DNA from: JAJXZJ01 sp050012855
Lineage (GTDB): Bacteria > Verrucomicrobiota > Verrucomicrobiia > Limisphaerales > J093
Assembly: GCA_050012855.1 (NCBI GenBank)
Contig: JBEKGJ010000001.1
Span: forward strand, 124,001 to 188,000
Direction: 5' to 3'
Length of the DNA: 64,000 nucleotides
A program made the translations under genes and the position numbers. Positions 1 to 8,299 of the stretch are shown here, piece by piece (position 1 is the first letter of the stretch; every line of letters begins with the position of its first letter). The notes beneath the pieces were generated by a model. That model saw only the letters and a list, made by a program, of their open reading frames with translations, made no database searches and was not told where the DNA came from.

Positions 1-2
1 TG

Positions 3-719
3 GCCACGCTCCGTGAGGCCCGCTACCGCGGCCGCGGCTTCGGTGAACCGGACCCGGTTGAAGCGGCCCGGATTTGCGAGGCGGCCGGCGCGCACGGCAT
101 CACCGCGCACCTCCGTGAGGACCGTCGCCACATTCAGGACCGCGACATCCACAAGCTGCGGGAGATCGTCACCACCCGCCTCAATTTGGAGATGGCGAAC
201 GTGCCTGAAATTGTGGCCATGGCGCTGGCGCTCAAGCCGGACATCGTCTGCATGGTGCCGGAACGACGGCAGGAGGTGACGACCGAAGGCGGCCTCGAGG
301 TGGCCGCCAGCCTGGCGGCGCTCACCGCCACCCGCCAGCGGCTCAACGACGCCGGCATCGAGGTCAGTTTCTTCATCGCGCCGGACGCGGCCCAGGTGGC
401 GGCGGCTGCGAAAGCCGGCCCGCAGTTCATCGAATTGCATACCGGGGCGTTCGCGGAGCACTTTTCCGAGCCCGCCCAGCGCGAGGCCGAGCTGCGACGG
501 TTGGCGGCCGCCGCGCGCCAGGCCCATGATCTGGGGTTGCGCGTCAACGCCGGGCACGGGCTCAATTACACGAACCTGACGTTTCTCCGGCGCGTGCCGC
601 ATCTGGTCGAGTTGAACATCGGCCACAGCATCATCAGCCGCGCGGTAAGCGCCGGTCTGCCCGCCGCCGTCCGCGAGATGCTCGCCCTGCTGCAGCAATA
701 TCCCGCAGGAGACTCGTGA
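3..719 (+). CDS. pdxJ: Pyridoxine 5'-phosphate synthase (5' end cut off)
   Basis: PdxJ closes the pyridine ring in the DXP-dependent vitamin B6 pathway, condensing 3-amino-2-oxopropyl phosphate with 1-deoxy-D-xylulose 5-phosphate in the cytoplasm. The frame is open from the window edge and reads into family motifs: DPVEAA, then HGITAHLREDRRHIQDRDI near the start, LNLEMANVPEIV in the middle and VNAGHGLNYTNL near the end. 238 residues are visible; by comparison with the usual length of about 240, only some ten N-terminal residues (the VNIDHV region) lie outside. The stop codon overlaps the GTG start of acpS by four bases, so the two are probably translationally coupled. Confidence 0.96.
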   Translation, partial: ATLREARYRGRGFGEPDPVEAARICEAAGAHGITAHLREDRRHIQDRDIHKLREIVTTRLNLEMANVPEIVAMALALKPDIVCMVPERRQEVTTEGGLEVAASLAALTATRQRLNDAGIEVSFFIAPDAAQVAAAAKAGPQFIELHTGAFAEHFSEPAQREAELRRLAAAARQAHDLGLRVNAGHGLNYTNLTFLRRVPHLVELNIGHSIISRAVSAGLPAAVREMLALLQQYPAGDS

Positions 720-1099
720 TTCTGGGCCTCGGCATTGACCTGATCGAAGTCGAACGGATCCGCGCTTCGCACGAACGGTTTGGGGAACGTTTCCTGAACC
801 GGATTCTGCGGCCGGATGAAATCGCCTACTGCCTTGCCTTCAACCAGCCGGCCCCGCACCTGGCGGCACGGTTTGCGGCCAAGGAGGCGATCTCGAAAGC
901 GTTTGGCACCGGGATTGGCGCCGAAATTGGCTGGCTCGACCTGGAAGTGGGCCGGCATGAGTCAGGTCAGCCGTATGTGATCCTCCATGACCGGGGGCGG
1001 GATCTGCTGGCGCAGCGTGGCGGCGGGCAAATCCACCTCAGCCTCAGCCACACGCTCCAGCACGCCTGCGCGGTGGCCGTGATCGAAGCCGGCGGCTGA
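716..1099 (+). CDS. acpS: Holo-[acyl-carrier-protein] synthase
   Basis: AcpS transfers the 4'-phosphopantetheine arm from CoA to a serine of acyl carrier protein, activating fatty acid synthesis. The 127-residue product has the normal family length and both signature blocks: GLGIDLIEVERI at the N-terminus (the metal-binding Asp) and FAAKEAISKAFGTG around residues 53-66. The start is a GTG inside the pdxJ stop (GTGA overlap). The pdxJ-acpS neighbour pair is common in bacteria, which supports both calls. It converges on the minus-strand protease gene with only 23 bases between them; no T-rich terminator is visible there. Confidence 0.96.
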   Translation: MILGLGIDLIEVERIRASHERFGERFLNRILRPDEIAYCLAFNQPAPHLAARFAAKEAISKAFGTGIGAEIGWLDLEVGRHESGQPYVILHDRGRDLLAQRGGGQIHLSLSHTLQHACAVAVIEAGG

Positions 1100-1122
1100 G
1101 CCCTCCGCGAAGGTGCGGCCGC

Positions 1123-2220
1123 TCAATTCCCCGAGGTCCACGTCAGCTCGAGGACGCCGCTGGAAAGCCCGGCGCCCGATATGCCCAGCAGGTTGACACA
1201 GCCGTTGAGGCGGTAGAACTGCGGTGTGGCGGGCGCCTGCAACGTAATCGTCTTCGCCGATGAATCCACCGTTGCATTGGTCACCACCATGAACGGTCCG
1301 TTCACGGCATCCGCCGCCTCCAATATCGGCACCGCCTCCCGGCCGTCGTACTGGGTGATGATGTTCTTTATCCAGCTCAGGCGACTGGCGACGCGCGTAG
1401 CGTAAAAAGCCGACGGCCCGTTGCCAGCCACCAGCCAATCCGTCCCGGATTCCTCGTAGAAACCGCTCTGCTCGAACAAGGCGGCATAAAAACCGGGGCC
1501 GCTTGCGACATAGTTGAACGGGCCGTCCACGGCGAAGTTGATTCCGGCGAGAGCCCAACCAGACGAACCCTGCATAAAAACGGCTCCGCCCGAATCCCCG
1601 GTCGCCAACGCCGCCACGTTCGCGCCGCCGTTCGGATCGAACAGCACCTTGAGCAAATCCGACCCGTTCCCCGAGTCCTTGATGAAGCCGCCAACCGTGT
1701 TGTATCCCCACCGCAACCGCTTGTCGGTCTCGCCCCACGCCCAACCCCGCAGCGTCACCTGGCCGTTGTTCGTAACCGTGACTTCGCCCCCCCGGGTCCG
1801 GCCGCGACCGAACACGACACACGGACGGTAAATCTCGAGCGGAACCCCCGTATAGAGCGGCGCAAAGCGCGGGAACGTGCCGCACACCTGCCAGATCATC
1901 AGGTCGCTGATCGGGTCCGGGAACGCCGCCACCGCGCGATGGTCCGTGCCGTTGTAGGAGAAAACGTCGCCGACGCTTCCGCCGACATGCTGGGCGGTAA
2001 GAAACAGGTTGGTGCCAATGGGCGTGCCGCCGAACCCATGCCAGTTGCCCTGCCATTGCCAGCCACTGTTGGTCAGGCTGCCGGTGGGTGGCGTCGCGTT
2101 GTAGTTCGTGTCGCCGCTCGCATAGAAGATCATCGCCGCCGCCCGCGGGGCGGAGAACCCCAGCAGCACGGCCAGCACCCATCTGCAGAACTTCGCCTGG
2201 ACCCTTCCCATGTCCGCCAT
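1123..2220 (-). CDS. Secreted trypsin-like (S1 family) serine protease
   Basis: Probable exported endopeptidase of the chymotrypsin fold. The catalytic triad is readable in order: His in TAQHVGG, Asp in DPISDLMIW and the nucleophile in TGDSGGAVF. A signal peptide (RRV-type basic start, then WVLAVLLGFSAPRAAA) follows the chosen ATG at 2220; an in-frame ATG at 2211 is equally possible. The frame stays open further upstream, but that extension would overlap hisC by over 120 bases and is not protein-like. The C-terminal region (QFYRLNG onward) resembles the FYR-type tails of many secreted verrucomicrobial proteins. The natural substrate is unknown. It lies 23 bases after hisC on the same strand. 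Confidence 0.85.
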   Translation of the reverse strand: MADMGRVQAKFCRWVLAVLLGFSAPRAAAMIFYASGDTNYNATPPTGSLTNSGWQWQGNWHGFGGTPIGTNLFLTAQHVGGSVGDVFSYNGTDHRAVAAFPDPISDLMIWQVCGTFPRFAPLYTGVPLEIYRPCVVFGRGRTRGGEVTVTNNGQVTLRGWAWGETDKRLRWGYNTVGGFIKDSGNGSDLLKVLFDPNGGANVAALATGDSGGAVFMQGSSGWALAGINFAVDGPFNYVASGPGFYAALFEQSGFYEESGTDWLVAGNGPSAFYATRVASRLSWIKNIITQYDGREAVPILEAADAVNGPFMVVTNATVDSSAKTITLQAPATPQFYRLNGCVNLLGISGAGLSSGVLELTWTSGN

Positions 2221-2243
2221 GATGCGCCGTAGGCCGGGCCGAT

Positions 2244-3440
2244 TCAAGCGCGGCCGGCGCCCCGGTGGCGCGGAGCCGCGCCGTGAAACTCCAGGAAGCT
2301 CAGATCGCGCAGCGCCGCCACGCACCGGGCATTCTCCGCCGGCGTCCCCACCGAAATCCGGATCCACTCCGGCAACTGGTATCCGGCCATCGGTCGGACG
2401 ATGATGCCCCGCTTTTGCAGCTCGCTGAAGACCTGTTGGCCGTCGCCGACGCGAACCAGGATGAAATTGGCGGCGGAGGGAATGAACTCAAGCTGCAGGT
2501 CGCGGAAGGCGCGTTCGAAAAACCGCAACCCGGCGCCGTTGTTGGCCTTCGTCCGTCGCCGATGGGAATCGTCGTCGAGCGCCGCGAGGGCCGCTGCTTG
2601 GGCCAGCGAATTGATGTTGAACGGCTGGCGGACCTTTTCCAACGCACCGATGAACCCGGGGTGGCCGACGCCATAACCGAGTCGGAGTCCGGCCAGACCG
2701 TAGATTTTCGAGAAGGTGCGGGCGAGCAGCAGATTCGGGCGCGCCCCCGATCGCACCAGGGGCAGGAGGTCGAGCGGTTCGTCGAGGAAATCCAGATACG
2801 CCTCGTCCACGACGAGCAACGTGTGGGGTGGCGCCTCCCGGACCAACCGTCGCAGCGCGGCGGCGGGGGCGAGGGTGCCGGTCGGGTTGTTCGGATTGGC
2901 CACAAACATGATCCGCGTCCGCGGGGTCACCGCCGCCCGCATCGCCGGCAGGTCATGGCCGTGGGCTTTGGCCGGGACCACCACGAGTTTGCCGCCGAAC
3001 AGGGCGGTGACGATCGGATAGACCGCGAAGCAGTATTGCGAGACGACCACCTCGTCACCGGGCTGGATCAACGCGTGGGCCACCAGTTCGAGCACTTCGT
3101 TCGAACCGTTGCCGAGGATCAGATGCTGCGGGGTGACCGACAGCTTCGCGGCCAGGCGGCGCTTGAGGTAAAACGCGTTGCCATCAGGGTAGAGATGCAA
3201 CTGCGGGAGCGCGGCCTGCATCGCGGCGAGGGCCTTCGGCGAGGGCCCAAGCGGGTTCTCATTCGAAGCCAGCTTGATGACCTCGGCCGCCGGCAGCCCG
3301 AGTTCCCGGGCCACTTCCTCGATCGGCCGGCCCGGCTGGTAAACCGGCAGGCCCGCGAGAAAAGGACTGAGGGAAAGGGCGGCGGGCGCCGGAAGGCGGG
3401 AGGGGCGCTGTTTTTTTTTCACAACGGTTCGAGATTTCAT
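2244..3440 (-). CDS. hisC: Histidinol-phosphate aminotransferase
   Basis: A PLP-dependent fold type I aminotransferase that converts imidazole-acetol phosphate and glutamate into histidinol phosphate. Diagnostic blocks are KLASNENPLGPSP (residues 50-65), the PNNPTGT loop, VVDEAYLDF, and the PLP lysine in RTFSKIYGLAGLRLGYG. At 398 residues it is slightly long because of a basic N-terminal extension (MKSRTVVKKKQRPSR, partly encoded by a run of A/T). Its start overlaps the stop of the upstream DRTGG protein by four bases (ATGA). No other his genes are present, so it may also serve as a broad-range aromatic aminotransferase; that is inference. Confidence 0.93.
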   Translation of the reverse strand: MKSRTVVKKKQRPSRLPAPAALSLSPFLAGLPVYQPGRPIEEVARELGLPAAEVIKLASNENPLGPSPKALAAMQAALPQLHLYPDGNAFYLKRRLAAKLSVTPQHLILGNGSNEVLELVAHALIQPGDEVVVSQYCFAVYPIVTALFGGKLVVVPAKAHGHDLPAMRAAVTPRTRIMFVANPNNPTGTLAPAAALRRLVREAPPHTLLVVDEAYLDFLDEPLDLLPLVRSGARPNLLLARTFSKIYGLAGLRLGYGVGHPGFIGALEKVRQPFNINSLAQAAALAALDDDSHRRRTKANNGAGLRFFERAFRDLQLEFIPSAANFILVRVGDGQQVFSELQKRGIIVRPMAGYQLPEWIRISVGTPAENARCVAALRDLSFLEFHGAAPRHRGAGRA

Positions 3441-4600
3441 GTTGAGATCAGGAAAGGCGGTGGTGACGATGGCTGTGCGCCGGCGGCCGGAACCTCCCGG
3501 GGGATTTCCACCGCCTGGATGATGGCCCGCACATCCACGTGCTCGGCAATCAGATCGCGGATGACTTCAATTTTGCGCGTATCGCTGGGACGGGTCTTGA
3601 TGGTCACGTCATGCACTTTCGAGGCGACGCGGTACGTCTCCGCCTTGGAAAGCAGCACCGGGAACGGCAGGGCTTCCACCACGCGCATGACGCTCGGCGA
3701 GGGGCGCTGGCCGCCGGTCAGGAGGATGCCCGCGAGGCCCTCGGTGCCCTGGCCGAAGAGCGTGGTGGCCGCCGCCAGCACGATGTCCTCCCGGTCCCCC
3801 GGAGTGATGACGAGGACGCCTTTCTTGAAATAACAGAGCGCCTGCGGCACGCTCATGGCGCCGACGACGACCTCTTCAACCAGGTTCATCATCTGCGTGC
3901 TCCGGTTCAGCAACTCGGCCCGCAGCTCCTCCTGGATGAGTTCCATGGTGGGATGCGACAGGAGGTCGAGCAGCGGCAGCACGCCGAGCAGTTCGAGGCC
4001 TTTGCGCTTCAAACCCTGGCGGGCGAACTTGGCGATGTAATCCAGTTTTTCCGGCAGCACCTTGTTCAGAATGACGCCGATGACTTCGACGCCTTCCTTC
4101 TCGAAGAGCGCCTGGTTCACGCAGACCTCGTCAATGGGCCGGCCAATGCCGCCCTGCGAGACGATGATCACTTTGGCGTTCAGCAGCTTCGCCACCCGCG
4201 CATTCGAAAGATCGAACACCGCGCCCACGCCGGCGTGGCCGGAACCTTCGACCAGCACGAACTCCTTCTCCCAGGCCACGCGATCAAAGGCCTGCTGGAT
4301 TTTGCCGACCAGAATGTCGTAATTGGCGGACTCGAGGTATTTCCGCGTGAACTCCGGATCGATGGCGATCGGGCTCATGTCCACCAGCGGGCAGCGGAGC
4401 TGATAGACCTTGTCCATCAGGATGGTGTCCTCGTCGATCTTCTGCTCGTCCACGTTGACGAACCGCTGGCCTACCGGCTTGATGTAACCGATGCGGCGGA
4501 AATGCGCGCGGAGGGCGGAGGCGAGGCCGAGGGACGTGGTGGTCTTGCCCTCGTTTTGCCGCGTGGCTGCGATAAAAACACGCGGAGTCGTGGTGTTCAT
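3437..4600 (-). CDS. P-loop plus DRTGG-domain protein (Pta N-terminal-like)
   Basis: This 387-residue protein corresponds to the non-catalytic N-terminal part of long phosphate acetyltransferases such as E. coli Pta. Residues 1-220 form a BioD/CobB-like P-loop domain with the nucleotide-binding motif RQNEGKTTTSLGL, and residues about 225-335 a DRTGG domain (ITPGDREDIVLAA). The catalytic PTA/PTB domain is encoded by the adjacent upstream gene, five bases away. I infer the two products form a complex in which this subunit gives regulatory control by nucleotides or metabolites, as the equivalent domain does in full-length Pta. The region VILNKVLPEKLDYI is typical of this family. Confidence 0.85.
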   Translation of the reverse strand: MNTTTPRVFIAATRQNEGKTTTSLGLASALRAHFRRIGYIKPVGQRFVNVDEQKIDEDTILMDKVYQLRCPLVDMSPIAIDPEFTRKYLESANYDILVGKIQQAFDRVAWEKEFVLVEGSGHAGVGAVFDLSNARVAKLLNAKVIIVSQGGIGRPIDEVCVNQALFEKEGVEVIGVILNKVLPEKLDYIAKFARQGLKRKGLELLGVLPLLDLLSHPTMELIQEELRAELLNRSTQMMNLVEEVVVGAMSVPQALCYFKKGVLVITPGDREDIVLAAATTLFGQGTEGLAGILLTGGQRPSPSVMRVVEALPFPVLLSKAETYRVASKVHDVTIKTRPSDTRKIEVIRDLIAEHVDVRAIIQAVEIPREVPAAGAQPSSPPPFLIST

Positions 4601-4605
4601 GGAGC

Positions 4606-5658
4606 TTATTCGCCGGGAAGCTTCTGGCCGGCGCCCGGATAAAGCACGGGGTAATCAATCGCCTGAACGCCGACGATGGCGGCGACGCCGAGGATGTCAT
4701 GGGCGTTCGAGCCGCGGGAGACGTCGGCCGCGGGGCGGTCGAGGCCAAGGAGGATCTGTCCGTACGCGTTGGCGCGCCCCACCAGCCGCACCAGTTTGCT
4801 GCCGATGTTGCCGGAGTTCAGGTCAGGGAAGATGAGCACGTTCGCCCGCCCCGCCACCTGGCTTTCCGGGACCTTGCGCTGGGCGATTTCCGGCACCAGC
4901 GCCGCGTCAATCTGGAGTTCACCGTCGAAATCGGCCTCCAACCCCTTCTGCGCCGCCTTCTGCTCCGCCAGCGCCGTCGCGGCCTGCACCTTTCCGATGG
5001 ACGGATGGGTGGCGCTGCCCTTGGTGGAGTAGGACAACAGCCCGACGCGCGGACGCACATTCAACAGATGCCGCGCCAGATCAGCCGTGGCCACGGCAAT
5101 GTCGGCAAGCTGATCCACGGTCGGCTCCGGGATCACTCCGCAGTCGGCCATGAACAACACGCCGTTCTCGCCCAGGCGCGAGTCTTCCACTTCCATGACC
5201 ATGCAACTCGAGGCGGTGGACGTGTGCGGCGCCACCTTGATGATCTGGAACAACGGACGCAGGACGCTCCCGGTAATCTCGTTCGTGCCGGAGACCAGGC
5301 CATCCGCCTGGTGCATGGCCACCATCATCGCCCCGAAGTAATTCGGCTTGAGCATCGCTTCGCGCGCCTCCTTTTCCTTCACGCCCTTGGCCCGACGAAG
5401 CATCAGGAAACGCTCGACGAACGGCTCGAGCTCCTCGCTCGCGGCGGGGTTGATCACCCGCACCCCTTCAAGCGAGACGTTCAGACTGGCAGCCATCCGT
5501 TTCACCTGGGTCCGGTCGCCCAGCAGGATCGGCGCCCCGAGGCGCAGGGAGTGGAACTGCCGCGCCGCCTGGAGCACGCGGGGTTCGGTCCCTTCCGGGA
5601 ACACCACCCGCTTCGGGTGCCGCTGCAGTTTCTCAATGATACTGCCGATGAAACGCAT
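4606..5658 (-). CDS. pta: Phosphate acetyltransferase, catalytic domain
   Basis: Interconverts acetyl-CoA plus phosphate with acetyl phosphate plus CoA. The 350-residue product covers just the PTA/PTB fold: VVFPEGTEPRVLQAA at the start, KPNYFGAMMVAMHQADGLVSG in the middle, GVLFMADCGVIPEPT, LSYSTKGSATHP and LIFPDLNSGNIG toward the end. Length matches the short class of Pta. The gene precedes the P-loop/DRTGG gene with a five-base gap, so the two are probably cotranscribed. No ackA is in the window. Confidence 0.93.
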   Translation of the reverse strand: MRFIGSIIEKLQRHPKRVVFPEGTEPRVLQAARQFHSLRLGAPILLGDRTQVKRMAASLNVSLEGVRVINPAASEELEPFVERFLMLRRAKGVKEKEAREAMLKPNYFGAMMVAMHQADGLVSGTNEITGSVLRPLFQIIKVAPHTSTASSCMVMEVEDSRLGENGVLFMADCGVIPEPTVDQLADIAVATADLARHLLNVRPRVGLLSYSTKGSATHPSIGKVQAATALAEQKAAQKGLEADFDGELQIDAALVPEIAQRKVPESQVAGRANVLIFPDLNSGNIGSKLVRLVGRANAYGQILLGLDRPAADVSRGSNAHDILGVAAIVGVQAIDYPVLYPGAGQKLPGE

Positions 5659-5725
5659 GGAGGGAGCTTAGCGGTGGTGGCCCGATCTGCAACCCGGATT
5701 CGGCGAACCCTTGCGGACCCGCAAT

Positions 5726-7054
5726 TCAGTTCAGCGCCACGCCGCGCCGGATGTATGTGGGGGTGTCGAGATCCTCGCCGCGGTGGATGGTGGGCTCGCT
5801 CTGGGCGAACCGTCCCTTGGACACCACCTCGAGTGGCAGCACGCCCTGGTGCAACCCCACCGCCTTCTTCCGACGGCCGGCGGTGCCTGGTGCTTGCCGG
5901 TTCAGGAGACGTTCGGCCATCTCCGGCGTCAATTCCGGCGGCGGCGCGACGTACCGCTGCGCCGGCCGCGACTCGGTGGTGGTCCCCTCGCGCGGCTCCA
6001 TCCCGCTCACCGGAAACTCCGCCGCCGGGGGAGCCGCCTCGACGCCCACGACGGAAAGGCCCGGGCTCGCCGCCTCCGCAGGACTGCGCCGCGCCGCCAC
6101 CACGGTCAGCGACAAGCGGCCCTCGAACTCGGCGTCCACGGCGGCGCCAACGATCACCTCGGCGTTTTCGCACAGCCGGTTGATCTGGTCCATCATCTGG
6201 TTGACCTCGCGCTGCTTGAGATCCGTGCCACTGGCGATGCTGACCAGCACGGCATCGGCCTCCGCCAACAGCCGGCCGTTGTCGAGCATCGGGCTTGTCT
6301 GGAGTTGCTCGACCACCTCGCGGGCCCGGTTCTCGCCCCGGGCCTCGGCTGTGGCAAAGCAGCTCTCGGCCTGCCGGCCGCGGACAACCCGGCAGAGGTC
6401 GGCGAAATCGGCCTTCACGAGGCCGTCGCGCGCAATCATCCGCCACAGCCCGCGCACGCCCTGGACCAGCATCTCGTTGGTGATCCGGAACGTCTCGAGC
6501 AACGTCGTGTTCTCGTCCATCAGCCGCGTCACCTTCTGGTTCGGCAGGCAGATCACCGCATCCGCGGCTTTCTTGAGCTGCTGGAGGGCCTGTTGGGCCT
6601 GCTGTTGCCGGCGGGCGCCTTCGAAGTCGAACGGCAGGGCCGCCAGGGCGAGGACCAGGGCGCCGCTTTCGCGGGCCAGGCGCGCCAGCACCGGCGCCGA
6701 ACCGGAACCCGTCCCTTTTCCCAGTCCGGTGACGATCAAGAGCAGGTCCACACCAGCACAAAGCTCGCGCAGCGCCGCGGTGCCGGCTTCGGCCGCCGCG
6801 CGGCCGATCTCAGGATCGCCTCCGGCGCCCAACCCGCGGGTCAGCGTGGCCCCGAGGAGGAGTTTTCGCTCCAGGGGCGAGGCGCTCAGCAGGCGGGCAT
6901 CCGTATGCACGGCGGCATAGGCAAGCTCGCTCAGCCCGGCCGCAGCCATCGCGGCGGCAGCCTGCAGGCCCGCGCCACCCACACCAACAACCAGAACCGT
7001 GGGGGTGTGCTTGGCGCCGGACATGGGTGCGGCAGATGAAGTTTCGGTATTCAT
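5726..7054 (-). CDS. ftsZ: Cell division protein FtsZ (divergent)
   Basis: Tubulin-like GTPase that polymerises into the division ring. N-terminal VVGVGGAGLQA (residues 22-32), TDARLL, the GLGAGGDPEIGRAA block and the signature loop are recognisable, but the normally invariant GGGTGTG reads GKGTGSG (residues 112-118). The synergy-loop aspartates are kept in ADFADL (D216, D219). A variable linker of about 90 residues leads to a C-terminal peptide DLDTPTYIRRGVALN that matches the FtsA/ZipA-binding tail. The gene is last in the dcw cluster, 18 bases after ftsA. The altered signature suggests different GTPase kinetics, but position, tail and catalytic residues argue for a functional FtsZ. Confidence 0.9.
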   Translation of the reverse strand: MNTETSSAAPMSGAKHTPTVLVVGVGGAGLQAAAAMAAAGLSELAYAAVHTDARLLSASPLERKLLLGATLTRGLGAGGDPEIGRAAAEAGTAALRELCAGVDLLLIVTGLGKGTGSGSAPVLARLARESGALVLALAALPFDFEGARRQQQAQQALQQLKKAADAVICLPNQKVTRLMDENTTLLETFRITNEMLVQGVRGLWRMIARDGLVKADFADLCRVVRGRQAESCFATAEARGENRAREVVEQLQTSPMLDNGRLLAEADAVLVSIASGTDLKQREVNQMMDQINRLCENAEVIVGAAVDAEFEGRLSLTVVAARRSPAEAASPGLSVVGVEAAPPAAEFPVSGMEPREGTTTESRPAQRYVAPPPELTPEMAERLLNRQAPGTAGRRKKAVGLHQGVLPLEVVSKGRFAQSEPTIHRGEDLDTPTYIRRGVALN

Positions 7055-7072
7055 GGGACCTCTGGAAATGCT

Positions 7073-8299
7073 TCAGTCGCGCTGGAGAATCTGGGTGAGG
7101 GTGGACTTCACCCGGTTCAGCCAGGGACCGCGGCGGCGATGCCGGCCCTGCTGGAAGGAACCGAACTTGACCAGGCCGATGGCCGCGGCGAATTCCGGCT
7201 GATCCAGGGTGGCGACGAGTCCGCTGATGGTCTTGGTGCGGCCCAGGTAAACCGGCAGCCCGAAGACGCGTCCGCCCAAAAGCTGGATTTCCGGGATACG
7301 CGCCCCGCCCCCACAGAGAAACACACCGGCCCGCAGATAGTCGAGCAGACCGGCGTTCTCGACCTCGTCGGCGATGATTTCAAAAATCTCCTCGACCCGC
7401 AGCGACATGATCCGTCGCAGGTGCTCGAGGTTGAGCGAGCGCTCCGGCAGGCCGTGGTCATTGGCGAGCCCCACGGTCTGCCCCTTCACCGCCGGGTCCA
7501 CGATGGCGCTGCCATGCTCGATCTTCAACGCCTCCGCGCGGCTCATCGAAAGCTTCAACCCGTAGGCCAGGTCATTCGAAACGTGGTCGCCGCCGACCGC
7601 CAGGACGCCGGTATGCTTGATGATGCCGTTGGCGTAAACGACGTACTCGGTCACCCCGGCGCCCAGATCAATGACCAGCGCGCCCAACTCCTTTTCCTGC
7701 GCGTCGAGCACCGCCAGCGAGGAGGCCAGGCCGTTGAAGACGATGTCTTCGACCTCGAGCTGCAGGCCCTTCACGACCCGGATCGGGTTCTGCAGCCGGT
7801 TGGTGACGCCGTGGACGACATGAACGTCCACCTCCAGGTGCGCCCCCAACATGCCGACGGGGTTGACGATGCCCTCCTGGCCATCCACAATGAAGTGTTG
7901 GCGGACGACGTGGCCCACATGATTCTCGGCCGGCAGGTTGATCGCCTTGGCATTTTTCACCACGTCCTGCACGTCTTCCTCGGTGATGTCGCGGTCAACG
8001 GAGGGAATGTTGTGCCGCCCCCGGTTGTTGAAGCCGCGGATGTGCGCGCCGGTGACCCCCAGATAGACGCTCCGCACCTCGACATCCGCCATCTGCTCCG
8101 CCTCGGCGATGGCATTGCGGATGTCCTCGGCGGCGGAGGTCGCGTCCACGATCTCGCCCTTGCGGACGCCGCGCGAGCGCGCCTGGCCCACGCCGATGAT
8201 GGTGAGCGTGCCTTCCGGGCTGACGTCGCCGACGACGGCACAGACCTTGGACGTGCCGACTTCCAGACCGACGATCAGGTTGGAACTGGAGTTAAACAT
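7073..8299 (-). CDS. ftsA: Cell division protein FtsA
   Basis: Actin-family ATPase that tethers FtsZ to the membrane. The start at 8299 gives MFNSSSNLIVGLEVGTSK, the canonical phosphate-1 motif close to the N-terminus; the longer upstream frame lies inside ftsQ and is not protein-like. Other landmarks are the SHS2 (1C) region around GVTGAHIRGFNNRG, VIDLGAGVTEYVVY (phosphate 2) and VFLCGGGARIP (adenosine motif). The C-terminus WLNRVKSTLTQILQRD is a plausible amphipathic membrane-targeting helix. Product is 408 residues, normal for the family. The start overlaps ftsQ by eight bases. Confidence 0.96.
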   Translation of the reverse strand: MFNSSSNLIVGLEVGTSKVCAVVGDVSPEGTLTIIGVGQARSRGVRKGEIVDATSAAEDIRNAIAEAEQMADVEVRSVYLGVTGAHIRGFNNRGRHNIPSVDRDITEEDVQDVVKNAKAINLPAENHVGHVVRQHFIVDGQEGIVNPVGMLGAHLEVDVHVVHGVTNRLQNPIRVVKGLQLEVEDIVFNGLASSLAVLDAQEKELGALVIDLGAGVTEYVVYANGIIKHTGVLAVGGDHVSNDLAYGLKLSMSRAEALKIEHGSAIVDPAVKGQTVGLANDHGLPERSLNLEHLRRIMSLRVEEIFEIIADEVENAGLLDYLRAGVFLCGGGARIPEIQLLGGRVFGLPVYLGRTKTISGLVATLDQPEFAAAIGLVKFGSFQQGRHRRRGPWLNRVKSTLTQILQRD

